From Chitinophagales bacterium (GTDB lineage: Bacteria > Bacteroidota > Bacteroidia > Chitinophagales > UBA8649): a DNA stretch of 64,000 bases. Location: assembly GCA_020635995.1 (NCBI GenBank), contig JACJYS010000001.1, positions 744,001 to 808,000 on the forward strand, read 5' to 3'. The position numbers and the translations under genes were made by a program. Below, piece after piece: positions 35,563 to 44,068 of this stretch; the first letter of the stretch is position 1, and the number at the start of each line of letters is the position of its first letter. The notes beneath the pieces were generated by a model that saw only the letters and a program-made list of their open reading frames with translations, had not been told where the DNA came from and searched no databases.

Positions 35563-36180
35563 ATGCCTGCGGACAACACACCAAATTTGTTTAGGAGTTT
35601 ATTTCCTGAAGATGACGACAAAAAAGATGAAAAACCATCTTTTAAAGGGAAGTCAACTGCGGAAGAATTAGATGTTCGGTTTGCCGAAAATTTTTCTGAA
35701 GTGGGAGGTAAGTTTGTCTATTGCGAAAACAGTTCAGCCTTTTTTAAAATGTTACAGTCATTAAAAACAGAAAATGAGTGGAATGAGTTTTTTGTTTGCG
35801 ACCATGAAATAAATATTTTTATGCAAGATTATGGTTTTGAAAATGGGCAGGTTTACAAAAATATGGAAGATTGTGATGTTGCTATTTCATATTGCTATGG
35901 TTTAGTGGCAGATGAAGGAGTTATTATGCTGGCACCACACCAAGCTACAAACAGAAGGCTTACAGATTTTCCTAATCATCATGTATTAATTGCTTTTAAA
36001 AACAATTTGATTTCAAATATTGAAGATGCTATAAGTGAGTTCAAGTTGGCTTTTCATGATAAGTTGCCCTCTATTATTGAGCTAAATGAAAATTTTCCTG
36101 TATATCAGGCTCATAAATCTCATTTGTTAAATGCATCGGGCACATCAAGCGTGTATGTTTTTTATATAGATGAAGAATAA
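35563..36180 (+). CDS. LUD-domain protein (LutC/YkgG family)
   Basis: A 205-residue soluble protein. The GLVADEGVIMLAPHQATNRRLTDFPNHHVLIAFKNNLI segment (about 124-160) is the signature of the LUD domain found in lactate-utilisation proteins LutB/LutC. Residues 1-35 are charged and low complexity. LUD proteins downstream of ftsH are a typical Bacteroidota arrangement; the Lut partner proteins (LutA, LutB) are not here, so a role in lactate oxidation is not shown. Confidence 0.85.
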   Translation: MPADNTPNLFRSLFPEDDDKKDEKPSFKGKSTAEELDVRFAENFSEVGGKFVYCENSSAFFKMLQSLKTENEWNEFFVCDHEINIFMQDYGFENGQVYKNMEDCDVAISYCYGLVADEGVIMLAPHQATNRRLTDFPNHHVLIAFKNNLISNIEDAISEFKLAFHDKLPSIIELNENFPVYQAHKSHLLNASGTSSVYVFYIDEE

Positions 36181-36191
36181 TTAAACTGCAA

Positions 36192-36944
36192 TTGAGTGTT
36201 TCTAAAAACATATATTTTGCTTCAGATTTGCACTTAGGAACACCTAATTACAAGCAAAGTTTACAAAGAGAAAAAGAATTTATTAAATGGCTCAATCAAA
36301 TAAAAGATGATTGTGAAGAGTTATTTTTAGTAGGTGATATTTTTGATTTTTGGTTTGATTATGCACAAGTAGTTCCTAAAGGTTATACCCGATTGTTTGG
36401 CAAGCTTGCCGAATTTACCGACAGTGGTATAAAAGTACATTATTTTAAGGGAAACCATGATATGTGGCTCAGTGGGTATTTTAAACATGAACTGGGTTTT
36501 GAAATACACAGCGATAATTATACCTTTGAAAAAAACGGAATTAAATTTTTAGTAGGACATGGCGATGGCAAAGGACCGAAAGATTATAAATACAAAATAC
36601 TGAAAAAGGTTTTTAGAAATCCGGCTTGTCATTTTTTGTTTAAATGGTTGCACCCCGATATTGGCATGGCAATTGCCAATTATTTTAGTAAAAAAAGCCG
36701 TTATGGAAATGGCGAAACGGAAGAAAAATTTTTAGGAGCAGAAAAAGAATGGCTCATTCAATATATAAAGAGAAAAGAAACTCAAAATCACTTTGATTAT
36801 TATATATTTGGACACAGGCATTTAGCTTTAGAATATAAAATAAATGAAAATACAACATACATTAACTTGGGCGATTGGCTACGTTTTAAATCTTATGCTG
36901 TATTTGATGGGCAAAAAACTACATTATGCTATTTTAATACTTAG
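36192..36944 (+). CDS. lpxH: UDP-2,3-diacylglucosamine diphosphatase
   Basis: A 250-residue metallophosphoesterase of lipid A synthesis that hydrolyses UDP-2,3-diacylglucosamine to lipid X. Metal-binding motifs are DLHLG (12-16), GDIFDFW, GNHD, GHGD and the final GHRH. Peripheral membrane association is usual. The start is TTG at 36192 (MSVSKNIYFASDLHLG) because the family N-terminus begins there and there is no ATG in frame. It overlaps the next gene by 38 nt. The lipid A kinase lpxK is elsewhere in the window (54367). Confidence 0.92.
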   Translation: MSVSKNIYFASDLHLGTPNYKQSLQREKEFIKWLNQIKDDCEELFLVGDIFDFWFDYAQVVPKGYTRLFGKLAEFTDSGIKVHYFKGNHDMWLSGYFKHELGFEIHSDNYTFEKNGIKFLVGHGDGKGPKDYKYKILKKVFRNPACHFLFKWLHPDIGMAIANYFSKKSRYGNGETEEKFLGAEKEWLIQYIKRKETQNHFDYYIFGHRHLALEYKINENTTYINLGDWLRFKSYAVFDGQKTTLCYFNT

Positions 36945-37725
36945 TTTATTATTTATAAGCATAAAAACCACTACTGCCCAGCAATACACTCTTGTAAAAG
37001 AAATAAAAGCTAAAAATGCCTCAATGCTTACCGATGCTTTTGGCAATCTTTATGTTATAGAAGCATATAGGCTTACATTGTATGATGCAGACGGCAATAA
37101 AAAAGGAGTTTTTGAAGATTATAAAAGTGGCGAGATAAGCTATGTAGATGTAATAAACCCCATGAAAGTATTGGTATATTTTCAAGATTTTATGATAGCT
37201 AAGGTTTTAGATAGAAATTTAAGCGAATTATCATCATTAAACTTAAATGAGTTGGGTTTTTATGCAGTAGATGTTATTGCTAATTCAAACGATGGCAATT
37301 TTTGGCTGTATGATAAATCGGATTTTAAGCTGAAAAAGGTAAACTCAAGCGGAGAGAAACTGTACGAAAGTGAAAATTTTAATGTGCTGATAGAACGAGA
37401 ATATAATCCTGTTCAAATATTGGATTATGGTATGCAGATATATTTAAACGACCCCAATGAGGGGATATTAGAGTTTGATAGATTTGGGAGCTACAAGAAA
37501 CTAATTTCTTTAAAAGATGAAAAAACTATACAAGTAGTAAGAAATAGGATTTTGTATTTTGAAAACAATGAATTGCATAGTTATAATAAAGATACTTTTG
37601 TAGAACAAAATATGAAGCTTCCGGCAGGAGAAACTTATGAATTTGCACAACTGCAAAAAGACAGAGTTTATTTGCTAACAGAAAATAAAGTTATAATATA
37701 CAGCTATACCGATAATAAAAATTAA
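36907..37725 (+). CDS. Exported beta-propeller-like protein, unknown function
   Basis: 272 residues from the ATG at 36907, chosen because it gives a clean signal peptide (MGKKLHYAILILSLLFISI, cut near TTAQQ); an earlier in-frame ATG at 36844 would prefix 21 residues inside lpxH. The mature part has repeated strands (FGNLYVIEAYRLTLYDADGNKKGVF; NSNDGNFWLYDKSDFKLKKVNSSGEKLYES), like NHL/WD-type propellers. Coupled to lpxH by the overlap. No specific function recognised. Confidence 0.75.
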   Translation: MGKKLHYAILILSLLFISIKTTTAQQYTLVKEIKAKNASMLTDAFGNLYVIEAYRLTLYDADGNKKGVFEDYKSGEISYVDVINPMKVLVYFQDFMIAKVLDRNLSELSSLNLNELGFYAVDVIANSNDGNFWLYDKSDFKLKKVNSSGEKLYESENFNVLIEREYNPVQILDYGMQIYLNDPNEGILEFDRFGSYKKLISLKDEKTIQVVRNRILYFENNELHSYNKDTFVEQNMKLPAGETYEFAQLQKDRVYLLTENKVIIYSYTDNKN

Positions 37726-37733
37726 TAGATAGA

Positions 37734-38198
37734 ATGATAAAATTAAAAGAAGGGGACAAAGCACCAGCTATAAACGCAAAAGACGAAAATGGAAATGTAA
37801 TAAGTTTAGACCAATTTAAAGGAAAGAAAAAGATATTGTATTTTTATCCAAAGGATAATACACCCGGCTGTACGGCTAATGCTTGCAATTTTAGAGATAA
37901 TTTTAAAGAACTTTCAGACATGGGTTTTCAAATAATAGGCGTAAGTAGCCAAGGAGAAGAATCTCATCAAAAATTTATAGCCAAATATAGTTTGCCATTT
38001 CCATTAATAGCCGATACAGATTTAAAAGTGCATCATGATTATGGTGTGTGGGGCAAAAAGAAATTTATGGGAAGAGAATATGACGGCACGCATCGCACTA
38101 CGTTTATTATAGACGAAAAAAATGTAATAAGCCATATTATTACCAAAGTAAAAACAAAAGATGCCACAGAACAAATTAAAGAAGTGCTGGGGAAGTAA
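37734..38198 (+). CDS. bcp: Thioredoxin-dependent thiol peroxidase (peroxiredoxin Q)
   Basis: A 154-residue cytoplasmic peroxidase reducing H2O2 and alkyl hydroperoxides. The peroxidatic Cys46 is in TPGCTANACNF and the resolving Cys51 is five residues on, as in Bcp/PrxQ. C-terminal YGVWGKKKFMGREYDGTHRTTFIID fits the family. It follows the propeller-like gene by 8 nt. Confidence 0.95.
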   Translation: MIKLKEGDKAPAINAKDENGNVISLDQFKGKKKILYFYPKDNTPGCTANACNFRDNFKELSDMGFQIIGVSSQGEESHQKFIAKYSLPFPLIADTDLKVHHDYGVWGKKKFMGREYDGTHRTTFIIDEKNVISHIITKVKTKDATEQIKEVLGK

Positions 38199-38202
38199 AG
38201 TA

Positions 38203-38778
38203 CTACAAATTAAAAGAATCTACTTCTATAAATTCGCCACTTTTTAAATTTTCTAAGTGTATATTTCCTATCCTAACTCTTATTAACCTAAGTGTAGGGA
38301 AACCAACAGTCGCGGTCATTTTTCGCACTTGACGGTTTTTGCCTTCGGTTAAAGTTATAGACACCCAACTGGTAGTACCATGGCGGTCGTCTCTTATTTT
38401 TCTGGTTCGCTGTTCAAAATTTGGAGCTTCGTGTAGTTTTTTAGCTTGGCACGGGAGTGTTTTGTAGTCAACTTTATTAACTCTTATTGTTACGCCCTTT
38501 TTAAGTTCTTCTATAGCTTCAGCAGTTATTTCGCCATCTACTTGGGCGTAGTATTCTTTTTCTATTTTTTTGCTTCTTACTTCTTCGCTTACCTTGCCGT
38601 TAGTAGATAGCAGTAGCAGCCCTTCCGAAGCTTCATCTAATCTACCTATAGCCATAGTTCCTGTGGGAAAGTTTCCTAATTCGCCTAAAAGTTTTTTGTT
38701 TTTTCTTTTAGAAACAGGGCGTATAAACTGCGATAAATATCCATAAGGTTTATGCAAAATAAAATGCCTGTGGTTCAT
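38203..38778 (-). CDS. rRNA large subunit pseudouridine synthase, RluE/RsuA type
   Basis: A 191-residue cytoplasmic enzyme that isomerises a uridine in rRNA to pseudouridine. The catalytic motif is GRLDEASEGLLL with Asp48, and the C-terminal end has EGKNRQVRKMTATVGFPTLRLIRVRIG. There is no N-terminal S4 domain, so it fits RluE rather than RsuA, but the target base cannot be inferred with certainty. Confidence 0.88.
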   Translation of the reverse strand: MNHRHFILHKPYGYLSQFIRPVSKRKNKKLLGELGNFPTGTMAIGRLDEASEGLLLLSTNGKVSEEVRSKKIEKEYYAQVDGEITAEAIEELKKGVTIRVNKVDYKTLPCQAKKLHEAPNFEQRTRKIRDDRHGTTSWVSITLTEGKNRQVRKMTATVGFPTLRLIRVRIGNIHLENLKSGEFIEVDSFNL

Positions 38779-38889
38779 GATGGAGTTTTTTATTTTGTGG
38801 TGGATAAAATGAAAATATTAATATTAAACTTTTTAAGTCCCAAGCTCTCAAAAAAGGCTGTAAAAGGAATTGTTATAATACTTAATCAA

Positions 38890-39396
38890 CTACTTTGATT
38901 TAAAACTCCATGTTATTTTAAAAGTAGCAACTTCCTCTCCTTGTTTGTTTCTACCTACAGCTTTAGTTTCTACGGTTTGCCCTTCTTTTGTTTCTATAGC
39001 TTTTTTTACGGTGTCGTATATTTTAGCAATATCTGTACAGGTAAATGTAGTTATATCTGTAGCTTTTTTAGTAAAAGATGCTTGCAAATCTACTACCAAC
39101 ATAGAAACTCTTGGTTGTAGTTTGTCTATTGCCATCATACAAGGCACGCCTGTGCTCATTTCGCCAGCCATAGCCAAACAAGCAAAATAAGTAGAACGAA
39201 ACGGATTTTGCGAAAACCACTTGTAAGGAACTTTTACTTTGCATTCATCTTCGGTTAGTTTTACCATACGCACACCACTAAAAAATGCCGCTGGCAACTT
39301 GTACAACAAATAAAAATTAAAGCCAAAACCATTTACTTGTTTCCTAAAATTTTCTCCGTTAATTTTTTGTTGTTCGCTTATATAATTTATACTCAT
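38890..39396 (-). CDS. DUF4442 hotdog-fold protein, possible thioesterase
   Basis: A 168-residue cytoplasmic protein resembling DUF4442, a hotdog-fold group related to acyl-CoA thioesterases. Recognisable parts are VKVPYKWFSQNPFRSTYFACLAMAGEMSTG and RVSMLVVDLQASFTKKATD. Substrate unknown. Its ATG overlaps the stop of the upstream nucleoside phosphorylase-like gene in an ATGA, so the two are coupled. Confidence 0.8.
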   Translation of the reverse strand: MSINYISEQQKINGENFRKQVNGFGFNFYLLYKLPAAFFSGVRMVKLTEDECKVKVPYKWFSQNPFRSTYFACLAMAGEMSTGVPCMMAIDKLQPRVSMLVVDLQASFTKKATDITTFTCTDIAKIYDTVKKAIETKEGQTVETKAVGRNKQGEEVATFKITWSFKSK

Positions 39397-40052
39397 AGTA
39401 AGTCTATTATTCTTATTAATTCTTTGTTTAAATTTTCTATTGCCAAATCTCTATCTGCCACTTTAGTTAAATAGTTTTTTTCTATGGCTCTAAGCTGGTA
39501 AAAACCAATTCTTTTGTACAAGCAAGCATACTGAAAAGCTAATCCATTTCCTGTTTCTATATGAATAGGATAGTTTTTGAGTTTATAATCTAATTCTTCC
39601 TGTGTTCCGCCCAGTGTTCTGCAACTTATAGCTGCCGTTTTCATTATAGGTAAAAAAATATTAAAATAAGAATTAGTTAAATTTATAAAACCTCCACGCT
39701 GGTGTGGATATTCATTTCTATTAAGCCAATTTAACTGATAAGCCGATGAAAATTCATTATTTTCGGTTTGTCCATATTGATAGGGCAACTCATTTATTAC
39801 ATTAACCACTTCGCCTGTTTTCATCATATTGTTTAAGCTATTGGCTAAACCGGCATAAAGTACCAAGTGCATATCTCGCTTTTTAAGTGCATCTGTTATG
39901 TGGTATGATGTTTCAAAATCAGTATAGCCGGTTGGTTTAAACTCTATATCAATATGCTTATAAGTACATTTTTTGGCTTCAGCATCTCTTTTTACATACT
40001 CAGAAAACTGTTTTATCACTACATTTTCAGGAAAAGCCAATAATACTTTCAT
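39393..40052 (-). CDS. Nucleoside phosphorylase-fold protein, MqnB/futalosine hydrolase-like but altered
   Basis: A 219-residue protein with the alpha/beta layout of MTA/SAH nucleosidases and MqnB. The region ETGNGLAFQYACLYKRIGFYQLRAIEKNY aligns with the ESMEGAAF...QIRSISNYVG region of MqnB, but the Glu that contacts the ribose in the MEG motif is Asn here, and the AISN segment is changed. Catalysis may be lost or altered. Cytoplasmic; translationally coupled to the DUF4442 gene. Confidence in the fold is moderate. Confidence 0.65.
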   Translation of the reverse strand: MKVLLAFPENVVIKQFSEYVKRDAEAKKCTYKHIDIEFKPTGYTDFETSYHITDALKKRDMHLVLYAGLANSLNNMMKTGEVVNVINELPYQYGQTENNEFSSAYQLNWLNRNEYPHQRGGFINLTNSYFNIFLPIMKTAAISCRTLGGTQEELDYKLKNYPIHIETGNGLAFQYACLYKRIGFYQLRAIEKNYLTKVADRDLAIENLNKELIRIIDLL

Positions 40053-40127
40053 AAGTTGTGTAAAGATAGTTTTATATCTACAAAAATGTATGCCAATATT
40101 AAAGTTTTAAATTCTAATACAATACGG

Positions 40128-40135
40128 TATCTTTG
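40128..40135 (+). promoter_or_regulatory. -7 box TATCTTTG for the PTPS/QueD-folE operon
   Basis: TAnnTTTG match, 18 nt before the ATG at 40154. Confidence 0.5.
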
Positions 40136-40153
40136 TAGCTATTAAAAAATCCT

Positions 40154-40561
40154 ATGGTTTATTTAACCCGAGTAGAACATTTTAATGCCGCCCACAAACT
40201 ACATGTAGATGAGTGGAGTGAAGAAAAAAACAAAGAGATGTTTGGCAAATGTTGCAATCCTTATTTTCATGGGCATAATTTTGAAATTTTTGTAACTATA
40301 AAAGGAAAACCAAACCCTACAACCGGTTTTATAATGAATGTGCATGAGTTGAGCAAAATTATTAAAAAAGAAGTGGTAGAACGTTTTGACCATAAAAACT
40401 TAAATTTAGAGATTGAACATTTTAAAAAAGTACAGCCTTCTTCAGAAAATTTTGTGATGCTAATATGGGATATTTTAAAAGAAAAATTAGACGGCTACGA
40501 GTTACATTGCCTAAAACTGCAAGAAACAGATAGAATTTATGTAGAATATTACGGAGAATAG
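40154..40561 (+). CDS. queD: 6-carboxytetrahydropterin synthase / 6-pyruvoyl-tetrahydropterin synthase family
   Basis: A 135-residue enzyme acting on dihydroneopterin triphosphate. Zinc ligands are His14 (HFNAAH), His39 and His41 (HGH); the catalytic Cys is Cys33 or Cys34 in GKCCNPYFHGHN. This CxxxxxHGH spacing and the MNVHEL...FDHKNLN segment resemble PTPS of animals more than E. coli QueD (CxxxHGH), so the product could be 6-pyruvoyl- or 6-carboxy-tetrahydropterin. Two nucleotides before folE, its upstream pathway enzyme. No other queuosine gene is present. Confidence 0.88.
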   Translation: MVYLTRVEHFNAAHKLHVDEWSEEKNKEMFGKCCNPYFHGHNFEIFVTIKGKPNPTTGFIMNVHELSKIIKKEVVERFDHKNLNLEIEHFKKVQPSSENFVMLIWDILKEKLDGYELHCLKLQETDRIYVEYYGE

Positions 40562-40563
40562 TT

Positions 40564-41166
40564 ATGGAAAATAGATACAAGAAAAACGAGTTTTATAATG
40601 AAGAGTTGGTTAAAAAAGTAGCCGATAATTATAAAGAAATAATAGAAAATGTAGGCGAAGATGTAGCCAGAGAAGGCTTAATAAAAACCCCCGAACGTGC
40701 CTCAAAAGCTATGCACTACTTAACGCACGGCTATGATATGAATCCTCAAGAAATACTGCGTAAAGCACTTTTTCATGAAGACCATAATGAAATGGTAATT
40801 GTAAAAGATATAGAACTATACTCGCTTTGCGAGCACCACATGCTACCATTTTTTGGCAAAGCACACATAGCTTATATTCCTAATGGAAAAATAGTGGGTT
40901 TAAGTAAACTGCCACGTTTAGTAGATGTTTTTGCCCGCAGGCTGCAAGTGCAAGAACGCCTTACGGTACAGATAAAAGAAGTAATAGACGAAGTGCTTGA
41001 ACCGCACGGCACGGCAGTAGTTATAGAAGCTCAGCATCTTTGCATGATGATGCGTGGCGTACAAAAACAAAATTCCAGTACTACAACTTCCTCTTTTAGT
41101 GGCGAGTTTGTAAAACAAAAAACAAGAATGGAGTTTTTAAAGCTGTTGAGTACTAAGTTGTCTTAG
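40564..41166 (+). CDS. folE: GTP cyclohydrolase I
   Basis: A 200-residue cytoplasmic enzyme making 7,8-dihydroneopterin triphosphate from GTP. Family signatures: LYSLCEHHMLPFFGKAHIAYIP, IVGLSKLPRLVDVFARRLQVQERLT, and the later HLCMMMRGVQKQNS with the zinc/active-site residues. Feeds the PTPS/QueD gene 2 nt upstream and folate synthesis. Confidence 0.97.
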   Translation: MENRYKKNEFYNEELVKKVADNYKEIIENVGEDVAREGLIKTPERASKAMHYLTHGYDMNPQEILRKALFHEDHNEMVIVKDIELYSLCEHHMLPFFGKAHIAYIPNGKIVGLSKLPRLVDVFARRLQVQERLTVQIKEVIDEVLEPHGTAVVIEAQHLCMMMRGVQKQNSSTTTSSFSGEFVKQKTRMEFLKLLSTKLS

Positions 41167-41243
41167 ATTATAAATTTGACTTTAAAATTATTCTCATATA
41201 ATTTTTACTGCTACTAAATTGCTTAAAACCCTAAACTTTAGTT

Positions 41244-41251
41244 TAATTTTG
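41244..41251 (+). promoter_or_regulatory. -7 box TAATTTTG for the proline dehydrogenase operon
   Basis: TAnnTTTG match, 17 nt before the ATG at 41269. Confidence 0.5.
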
Positions 41252-41268
41252 TAGCTTATATTAGTACA

Positions 41269-42450
41269 ATGACAAACCAAACCAAACCCATTTCATTCGC
41301 TGATACGGAAAAAGCCTACGCACATTTATCTAATAAAAAATTATTGAAAACATATAGAGTTTACAAACTGCTTAGCAATAAATTTTTTGTTAATGTAGGT
41401 ACGGTATTAGTAAAAATAGCTAATACGATTTATTTTCCGGTAAAACCATTTGTGAAAAATAATTTTTACAGTACTTTTTGTGGGGGAGAAAGCCTTAAAG
41501 ATAGCGTGCCAACTATAAATTTATTGCAGCAGCGTAATGTAAATATTGACTTAAACTACAGCGTAGAAACCAAACATTCTGAAAAAGAATTTAATAAAAC
41601 TTTTAGTAAACTTAAAGGAGCTATTGAATTTGCTTCAAGAAAAAGCAATGTAAATGTAATTTGCTGTAAACCTACGGGCTTAGGCAGACATGAAATTATA
41701 GAAAAGTATCAAAAAGAAGGAAAACTTAGCCAAAAGGAGCAAGCAGAGTTTATAGAAATGACCAAAAGAATGGATAAATTGTGCTCTTTAGCTAAAGAAA
41801 ATGATATAAAAATATACTGGGATGCCGAAGAAAGTTGGGTGCAAAAAGAAATAGATAATTTGGTAAACGCTTTAATGAAAAAGTACAATAAAGAAAAAGC
41901 TGTTGTATTTAATACCTACCAAATGTATAGAGTGGATAAACTGGAAGATTTAAAAAATAATATACAGCAAGCTAAAGAGCAAGGCTATTATTTTGGTGTA
42001 AAAATGGTGCGCGGAGCTTATGTTGACAAAGAAAATGATTGGGCTAAAGAGCATGGCGTTTCTACCGTAATTCAGAAAAGCAAACAAGACACCGACAATG
42101 ATTTTAATACCGCTATTTCATTGTGTTTAGATAATATTGAAAATTTATCGTTGTGTATAGCTTCGCATAATGAGCAAAGCAATTTTTTTGCAACAGAATT
42201 AATGACGGCAAAAAATATAGTTTCCAATCATCCTAATATTGAGTTTTCGCAACTGTATGGCATGGGCGATTTTATAACTTTTAATTTAGCCGAAAATGGA
42301 TATAATGCGTCTAAATATCTTCCTTTTGGTCCTGTTAGAGAAGTTATTCCTTATTTAATTAGGCGTGCCGATGAAAATAAAAGTGTAAACGGACAGACAG
42401 GCAGAGAACTGGAAATGCTTACTAAAGAGAAAAAAAGAAGACAGTTATAG
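41269..42450 (+). CDS. Proline dehydrogenase
   Basis: A 393-residue FAD enzyme oxidising L-proline to pyrroline-5-carboxylate. The TIM-barrel motifs are GVKMVRGAYVDKEN, ASHNEQS and PFGPVREVIPYLIRRADENKSV, with the trailing Arg pair that binds the proline carboxylate. No aldehyde dehydrogenase half is fused (unlike PutA). Its TAG stop overlaps the likely ATA start of the lipoate ligase by 2 nt. Confidence 0.93.
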   Translation: MTNQTKPISFADTEKAYAHLSNKKLLKTYRVYKLLSNKFFVNVGTVLVKIANTIYFPVKPFVKNNFYSTFCGGESLKDSVPTINLLQQRNVNIDLNYSVETKHSEKEFNKTFSKLKGAIEFASRKSNVNVICCKPTGLGRHEIIEKYQKEGKLSQKEQAEFIEMTKRMDKLCSLAKENDIKIYWDAEESWVQKEIDNLVNALMKKYNKEKAVVFNTYQMYRVDKLEDLKNNIQQAKEQGYYFGVKMVRGAYVDKENDWAKEHGVSTVIQKSKQDTDNDFNTAISLCLDNIENLSLCIASHNEQSNFFATELMTAKNIVSNHPNIEFSQLYGMGDFITFNLAENGYNASKYLPFGPVREVIPYLIRRADENKSVNGQTGRELEMLTKEKKRRQL

Positions 42451-43313
42451 AAACTCAACAATTAAATTTAATAATTTCTACCCGTTCCAATCCGTTTTTT
42501 AATTTATCGCTTGAAAAATGGGCATTAGAAAATTTAGAGGTAGAAAACACCGATTTTTTATTGCTGTACATTAATGAACCCTGCGTAGTAGTAGGACGAA
42601 ATCAAAATATTTTTGAAGAAGTAGATATTGCTTACTGCCTTAAAAATAATATACAAATATGTAGGAGAATTAGTGGAGGAGGCACCGTATTTCACGATAA
42701 AGGAAATTTGAATTGGGCTTTTATTACTAAAAACGATATTAAAAAAGTGAATAATTATACTTGGGCAGTAAAGCCACTTTTTAGCATCTTAAAAAAAATA
42801 GGATTAAGCCCATATTTAACCCAAAGAAATGCCATAGAAATAGATGGTTATAAAATAAGTGGGCAGGCACAGTTTACTAATAAAAAAGCTATAATAAGCC
42901 ATGGAACGCTACTGGTAAATTCTCATCTTGAGTTTATGCAAAAAGCTATTGAAAGCCCTTTGGAGTTAAGTATAAAATCTAAAGCTTCTAAATCTGTGAG
43001 AAGTAAGGTGAAAAACGTATCTGAATTATTGGAAAAATCAAATATTACTGCACTTGAATTATTAGAAATGTTTAAGGAAGTAGGCAAAATATATCCATTA
43101 AATTTCAATGAAATTGATTCAAGCTTTTTTCAAAGTGAGGAATGGATTTACAATCGTTCGCCTAAATTTAGCCTAAAGTATAAAATGAATAATGAAGATT
43201 TTATTTTGCAAGTAGAGAAAGGAAAAATAGTAAGTATTTTAAATAAAAAAGGACTACCAATAATTGATAGTCCTTATAAAAATATGAATTTTTTAGCGTT
43301 TTTAACTCGCTAA
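42447..43313 (+). CDS. lplA: Lipoate--protein ligase with apparent AUA start
   Basis: A 288-residue enzyme that attaches lipoate to E2 and GcvH proteins. Motifs: CVVVGRNQN, RRISGGGTVFHDKGNLNWAF and the GYKISGQAQF lysine region. The homologous N-terminus LNLIISTRSNPFFNLSLEKWALENL (family: LRLLISDSYDPWFNLAVEE) lies upstream of the first TTG at 42561 and there is no ATG, GTG or TTG in frame before it back to the stop at 42423. ATA at 42447, overlapping the proline dehydrogenase TAG, gives exactly the family length. Otherwise a base error or frameshift is needed. It is shorter than E. coli LplA (about 338) because the C-terminal accessory domain is small. Confidence 0.8.
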   Translation: METQQLNLIISTRSNPFFNLSLEKWALENLEVENTDFLLLYINEPCVVVGRNQNIFEEVDIAYCLKNNIQICRRISGGGTVFHDKGNLNWAFITKNDIKKVNNYTWAVKPLFSILKKIGLSPYLTQRNAIEIDGYKISGQAQFTNKKAIISHGTLLVNSHLEFMQKAIESPLELSIKSKASKSVRSKVKNVSELLEKSNITALELLEMFKEVGKIYPLNFNEIDSSFFQSEEWIYNRSPKFSLKYKMNNEDFILQVEKGKIVSILNKKGLPIIDSPYKNMNFLAFLTR

Positions 43314-43922
43314 TTATTGTTTGTGGTAGTCAAAATCTACTCTTGTACCATCTACATATTTAGTTACAAAAGCATCATCTATTTCCATTTCGTTAAATTT
43401 TTGAGCAAAATTATAAGCATCATCGGCATTAGCCCAGCTTCCTACAAAATATCTGTGTACGCCATCAATAAACTCATGACCAATTATTTGATTTTCAGTT
43501 AAATATGGCGTAAAATCAAAATTTCTGTATGCTCCTATTTGCACTCTATATTCTATGCCTTCATTTTTAAATATTGAGCTTGATTTTTTTTGTGCTTCTT
43601 CTAAATTGTAAGTTAAATCTGAAACTTGATTATTTAATTGAACCATTTCTGATTTCAACTCTTCATTTTCAGTACTTAATTCTCTTTTAGCTGTAGAAAG
43701 TTCATTAACATCTTCTTCTAATTCAGACACATTTTCTTTATACCCGTTTATCATATTACTATATGACTCAGTGTCTTTCATGTATTTTTTAAGTTGTTTT
43801 TTTACGGCTTTCTTTTCTTTCTTAGCCTTTTTCTTGTCAGATTTTGCATAAACAGTATTTACAGACACTGTAGATATAGCAAAAATCATTATAAATAACT
43901 TTAAAATAAATGTGTTTTTCAT
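43314..43922 (-). CDS. Exported SPOR-like protein with coiled coil
   Basis: A 202-residue protein. I chose the ATG at 43922 (MKNTFILKLFIMIFAIST) as it starts a signal peptide; the ATG at 43946 adds eight residues. After a Lys-rich stretch comes a Glu/Leu coiled coil (about 35-110), then a C-terminal SPOR-like domain (YRVQIGAYRNFDF...FIDGVHRYFVGSWANADDAYNFAQKF). SPOR domains bind denuded peptidoglycan, so a cell-wall role is likely. It converges on lplA with no gap. Confidence 0.78.
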   Translation of the reverse strand: MKNTFILKLFIMIFAISTVSVNTVYAKSDKKKAKKEKKAVKKQLKKYMKDTESYSNMINGYKENVSELEEDVNELSTAKRELSTENEELKSEMVQLNNQVSDLTYNLEEAQKKSSSIFKNEGIEYRVQIGAYRNFDFTPYLTENQIIGHEFIDGVHRYFVGSWANADDAYNFAQKFNEMEIDDAFVTKYVDGTRVDFDYHKQ

Positions 43923-44068
43923 TGTATGTAAGTTTTTGAGCAACAAACTTAGTAATTTTTTTCCAAAAAAAATATTTTATAATACATAGATGTTAAATAA
44001 TTTAACAAAAAAACCTTAGGCATAGTTTTTGATAATAAAAGTAATAAATATATTAAAGCTTAAATTTC

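Noticed and set aside
39393..40052. Evidence for a functional futalosine menaquinone pathway
   Set aside because: Active-site residues are changed and menB is present in the window; fold similarity alone is not enough.
43251..43273. Hairpin GGACTACC...GATAGTCC inside lplA as a terminator
   Set aside because: It lies in the coding region about 40 nt before the stop, with no U-tract; more likely by chance.
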